Positions 60,658-64,000 of a stretch of 64,000 nt of DNA are shown one piece after another (within the stretch, counting starts at the first letter, position 1; each line of letters starts with the position of its first letter). The notes beneath the pieces are model-generated. The model was not told the DNA's origin, searched no databases, and worked only from the letters and a program-made list of their open reading frames with translations. The translations under genes were made by a program, and so were the position numbers. The stretch comes from DASXMT01 sp963812965 (GTDB lineage Bacteria; Actinomycetota; Acidimicrobiia; Acidimicrobiales; RAAP-2), in contig CAWEXG010000001.1 of NCBI GenBank assembly GCA_963812965.1, forward strand, positions 124,001 through 188,000, read 5' to 3'.

Positions 60658-63600
60658 CTACGGTGCGATGCCCACGATCGGGGCTGTTGTCGTCCCGACA
60701 GCCGATCCGCTGAACGGGGCGTTGCCGAAGGTGAAGATGCCGCCGTCCGATGCTCCGATCCAGTAGCCGCCTCCGCCGGGGGTGGGAGTGAGGCCGATGA
60801 CCGGGGCGTTGGACTGTCCGGCGGCAGATCCCTGGAACGAAGCGTCACCGAAGGTGAAGACACCTCCATCTTTGGCCACCAGCCAGTAGCCGTTGCCCGA
60901 AGGCGTAGCTGCCATGCCAACAACGGGAGCGTTCAGGTGTTGGCCACCTTCTGAGCCAAGGAACGTGGCGTCGCCGAAGGTGAAGATGCCACCATCACTG
61001 GCTACCAGCCAGTAGCCCTTGCCGTCGGGGGTGGCAGCCATGCCGACGACCGGCTGGTTCAGGTGCTGTCCACCTTCCGATCCGTAGAAGGCGGCGTCGC
61101 CGAAGGTGAAGATGCCTCCATCGGCTGCAACGAGCCAGTAGCCCTTGCCATGAGGGGTTACTGCCATGCCCACGATAGGAGCGTTGAGGTGTTGACCGCC
61201 TTCCGATCCGTAGTAGCCGGCGTCACCGAAGGTGAAGATGCCGCCGTCTGCTCCTACCAGCCAGTAGCCCTTGTTGTCAGGCGTTGCTGCCATGCCAACG
61301 ATAGGAGCGTTGAGGGCTCCGCTCTCCGATCCGTAGTTCCCGGCGTTTCCGAACGTGGTGACCGTGCCGTTGGACGCCACGACTCGATACCCGGTGGTCG
61401 ACGCAGCGATGACCGTCAATGTGGCTGGGTTCGTGGTGGCACTGGGTCCGGCACCGTTGGTGAACACGGCTTGGTACTCGTTGCCGTTATCTGCGGCCGT
61501 GGTTGCTGGGGTGGTGTACGACGAAGACGTGGCCCCTGCGATGTCGGTAAACGTCTTCCCACCGTCCGTTGACACCTGCCACTGGACGGTTGGGGTCGGG
61601 TCACCACTGGCGGCTGCCGTAAAGGTGGCGGCTGCCCCGGCCGAGGCTGTCTGGTTCGTCGGCTGGGCAGTGATGGTTGGAGCTGTGCCCACTTGGAAGT
61701 CCACTGGATCAGACGTCTGCGCCGGTGTGGGACCGCCGCTCCACACTGCCGTCAGCGTGTGGTCACCAGGGGTCAGGGATGTCGTGGTGAGGGTGGCGAT
61801 ACCGGCACCGGGATTCCCAATGCTCCCGACACTCACCGTCCCGAGATCGGTGGTCCCGTCGAAGAAGTCCACCTGTCCGACAATGGGATCTCGTAGGCGA
61901 TCCGAAGGCGTCGGAAATACCATGGCAGTCAGGGTCACTGGTGCACCGACAGCAGCCGAACTGCTTGGGCTCGTGGTAAGTATGGTGCCCGACACGGTGA
62001 CTTGCTGGACAACGGCCGGCTGAGCGACTGGTGTACAGGTGTACGTATTTGCATAAAGCTGATCGAAGGTCAGGGCCGAGATGCCCACCGGGACCACCGT
62101 CCCTGGCGTGCCGGAGATGGGCACGGTGGTAGAAAGCCCGGTCCAGCTGGCAGAGGTGATGCCGTTGACGTTCGTCGGGGTCACCGACGGAGCCGTGATC
62201 GTGCCACCACCGGGAGAGAACCCGATGCCGACGTCGTTCATAGGCAAGCCGGCGAAAGGCCCACCGGTCGGGTCGATGTTCAGCGTCAGATCGAGCGCAC
62301 TGACGGGCACGGTCGAACCGCTTGGTACGGGATTCGGCACGGTGGCCACAGCCACGACCGAGGCGGAGACTGTGGGGTCATTGAAACTGCTGCTGTGGCA
62401 GGTGAACGAGGTGCCAGGAGCTGGTGGCGCCACCGTGAACGTCTGCGAGTACGAACTTGGGGAGTAGACCGGATCACCGGAGTACTCCATCGTGAGGGTA
62501 TGGGTCCCCGGAGTGAGACCAGCAGTAGAGAGATAGACAGCGCCTGTGGGAAGGCCGGGTAGAGCATTACACGAGTCGCTCGTAGCGACCTGCACACCGT
62601 CAACGAGATACGTGATCGACCCTGACGGGTTAGGCATGATGCCGTAGGGATCCGATGCAGCCTCGAGGACATATCCTCCGTTGTACCATGGCTGGATCTG
62701 GTAGCCCTCTGGTACCGGTGTTGTCGGTACGCCGGGGGGCGGGTTCCAGGCGACCGGGGATCGTGCCCCGTAGGTCATGGTGAACGTTCCGCTGGTTTCC
62801 GGCCCCCCGCTGCCCGTTGGCAAAATGGAGTTGAACGGGCTGTCGGAGCCCTGGCACGATGTCGGGCCCGAGCAGCTCCCGTTGCGGAGGACAGGATTGA
62901 CCTGTTCCGTGCCGGGACCGGTACCGTTCGTTGGGTCGTAGGCGATGGAGATCTGCAGGTTGAGGGTGAGCGACTGTCCTGGGGCCAGTGAGAACGCGCT
63001 TGTCTGCGTACCGCACGGCGGGGTGCCGAAACCGCCTGAAGGAGTAAGACGGAAATGGGTTGTCGGGATTGGATTGTATCATCGGGCACCAGTTCCCGGC
63101 GCTGTCCTGGTAGTTAACCGTGAAGTCGGGAGTCTGGAACGCATTTCCGCCAGTATTCGTGAAGTTCACTGGCAGGAAGAGATCGTTGCTCCAGTCCGCA
63201 CCTGTCGCTGGGTTGGTAACGGTGACCGACATCGGGGTCGGGGTCGGCGACGACAGCTCAACCGTCGTGGGCAGGGTCATCGTGACCGACGGCAGTGCTT
63301 GGATGGTATAGGGGACGGTCGCTGACGTGCTGCCGGCATAGTTGATATCCCCGGAGTAGACGGCGGTCAGCTGGTTCGTTGCACTGGGCAATGCCGTGGT
63401 GGTGAAGGTGGCACCGCCGTTGCTGACCGGTTCGGTGCCGATCACGGCTCCGTTGGCGATGAAGTTCACGTCGCCGGTGGCGTCGGTAGCCGTGCTGCCA
63501 CCCGAGCTGATCGTGTCGGTCAACGTGACCGGTGTCTGTGTCAGCTGCGGGCTAACGGGCGATGCCGTCAAGGTGTTCGTGGTGGCCTTGCCTGGTGGCG

Positions 63601-64000
63601 GTGGGATGGGAAGACCGGTGCCCTGGAGGTTGAGCGTGGTGTTGTTGTTGGTGCTGCCTGCTACCTGAAACGGAGGACCGGGGGCGGGTTGAGCGAGCCT
63701 TCGACGATGCCTATGCACGAGCCAGGGCTGTTCGGCACGTGGTGAAGTTCGGGATGTTGTATCCCGACGCCGAGAGCGTCACGTCCCCCGTGCTGGTGTT
63801 GTAGGGGGCCGTCGACGTGAAGATCATGTTGATCGGCGTCGACTGGCACTGTGCGGTGACCGGCGTGGTGACGTCGAGGGTGTACGTGAGGCTTTCGTTC
63901 AGCGTGACGTTGCCATTGGAGTCAATTCGCCCAGTGGCAGTACCCGGGTCGACTTCTGTCTGGATGTAGTTGGTACAACCCGTCGGATTCGTGATGCAGA
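60658..64000 (-). pseudogene. large secreted Ig-like/repeat protein, 5'-partial, apparent frameshifts
   Basis: The gene enters from the right edge and runs to 60658. The order is a domain with TNPTGCTNYIQTEVDPG, several bacterial Ig-like domains (for example FTTTALPSATNQLTAVYSGD, LTPGTHTLTMEYSGDPVYSP, QPTNQTASAGAAATFTAAA), then six C-terminal units of ~46 aa with consensus GYWLVAADGGIFTFGDA. The terminal units probably form a propeller- or solenoid-like surface module and are typical of Acidimicrobiia. Frames shift near 63061-63075 (extra base), 63680-63684 (missing G) and 63734-63739 (missing base). Given the homopolymer positions, error is possible. It is probably cell-surface or secreted. 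Confidence 0.75.

Overview
This 64 kb window is high-GC DNA with dense gene packing, many 4-bp ATGA/GTGA start-stop overlaps and frequent GTG starts. It reads as a chromosomal segment of an actinobacterium. The C-terminal GYWLVA-DGGIFTFGDA repeats in the last gene, the actinobacterial ClpS-DUF2017 pair, polyphosphate glucokinase, a SenX3/RegX3-like two-component pair, a MarP-like protease and a DUF6112/SCO6880-type secretion cluster suggest class Acidimicrobiia. That placement is inference, since no rRNA is present.

Region by region. 1-4.9 kb: aspartate kinase, an ABC-type solute-binding lipoprotein, two cyclophilins and a frameshifted S51-like protein. 5.0-13.5 kb: a coherent C4/C5 acyl-CoA block of 3-hydroxybutyryl-CoA dehydrogenase, ethylmalonyl-CoA mutase-like B12 enzyme, acyl-CoA carboxylase beta and a small epsilon-like subunit, epimerase, crotonyl-CoA carboxylase/reductase and thiolase. 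Together these form much of the upper ethylmalonyl-CoA pathway. 13.5-17.8 kb: SixA-like phosphatase, recR, dnaX (with a striking ~22-copy hexanucleotide repeat), SRP RNA, two tRNA-Ser genes and tadA. 17.8-19.3 kb: an accessory, comparatively AT-rich patch with an iteron-like repeat array, a tRNA-Ser-like remnant, a small HTH protein, decayed coding sequence, and IS-end-like repeats. 19.5-31.3 kb: SHOCT protein, glucose dehydrogenase, a frameshifted GH15 enzyme, MarP-like protease, RDD protein, Ser/Thr kinase, a kinase-like/flippase fusion and a DUF2252 protein. 31.4-33.4 kb: a small island beside tRNA-Arg (nucleotidyltransferase fragment, Fic protein, integrase remnant). 33.6-36.7 kb: CoA-transferase / DUF35 / lipid-transfer thiolase operon behind a palindromic operator. 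37-39.5 kb: CHAD protein, polyphosphate glucokinase and BluB.

39.6-46.0 kb: a compact minus-strand type IV secretion-like operon (pilin-like DUF6112, TrbL/VirB6-like, SCO6880-like, VirB4-like and VirD4-like). No relaxase is visible. 46-55 kb: two-component system, serS (frameshifted), an ABC exporter, TlpA-like thioredoxin, CtaB/CtaA heme A biosynthesis, clpS, DUF2017 and a tRNA-Glu/Asp/Phe array. 55.4-60.6 kb: accessory DNA downstream of tRNA-Phe with an IS110 fragment, a broken AbiE-like toxin-antitoxin pair, two uncharacterised genes and a decayed TetR gene. 60.7-64 kb: the 3' part of a large secreted Ig-like/repeat protein, also frameshifted.

Single-base frameshifts recur, some in C/G homopolymers. 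One lies in serS, which should be essential. Part of the apparent pseudogenisation may therefore be sequencing or assembly error, and each broken gene should be read with that in mind.
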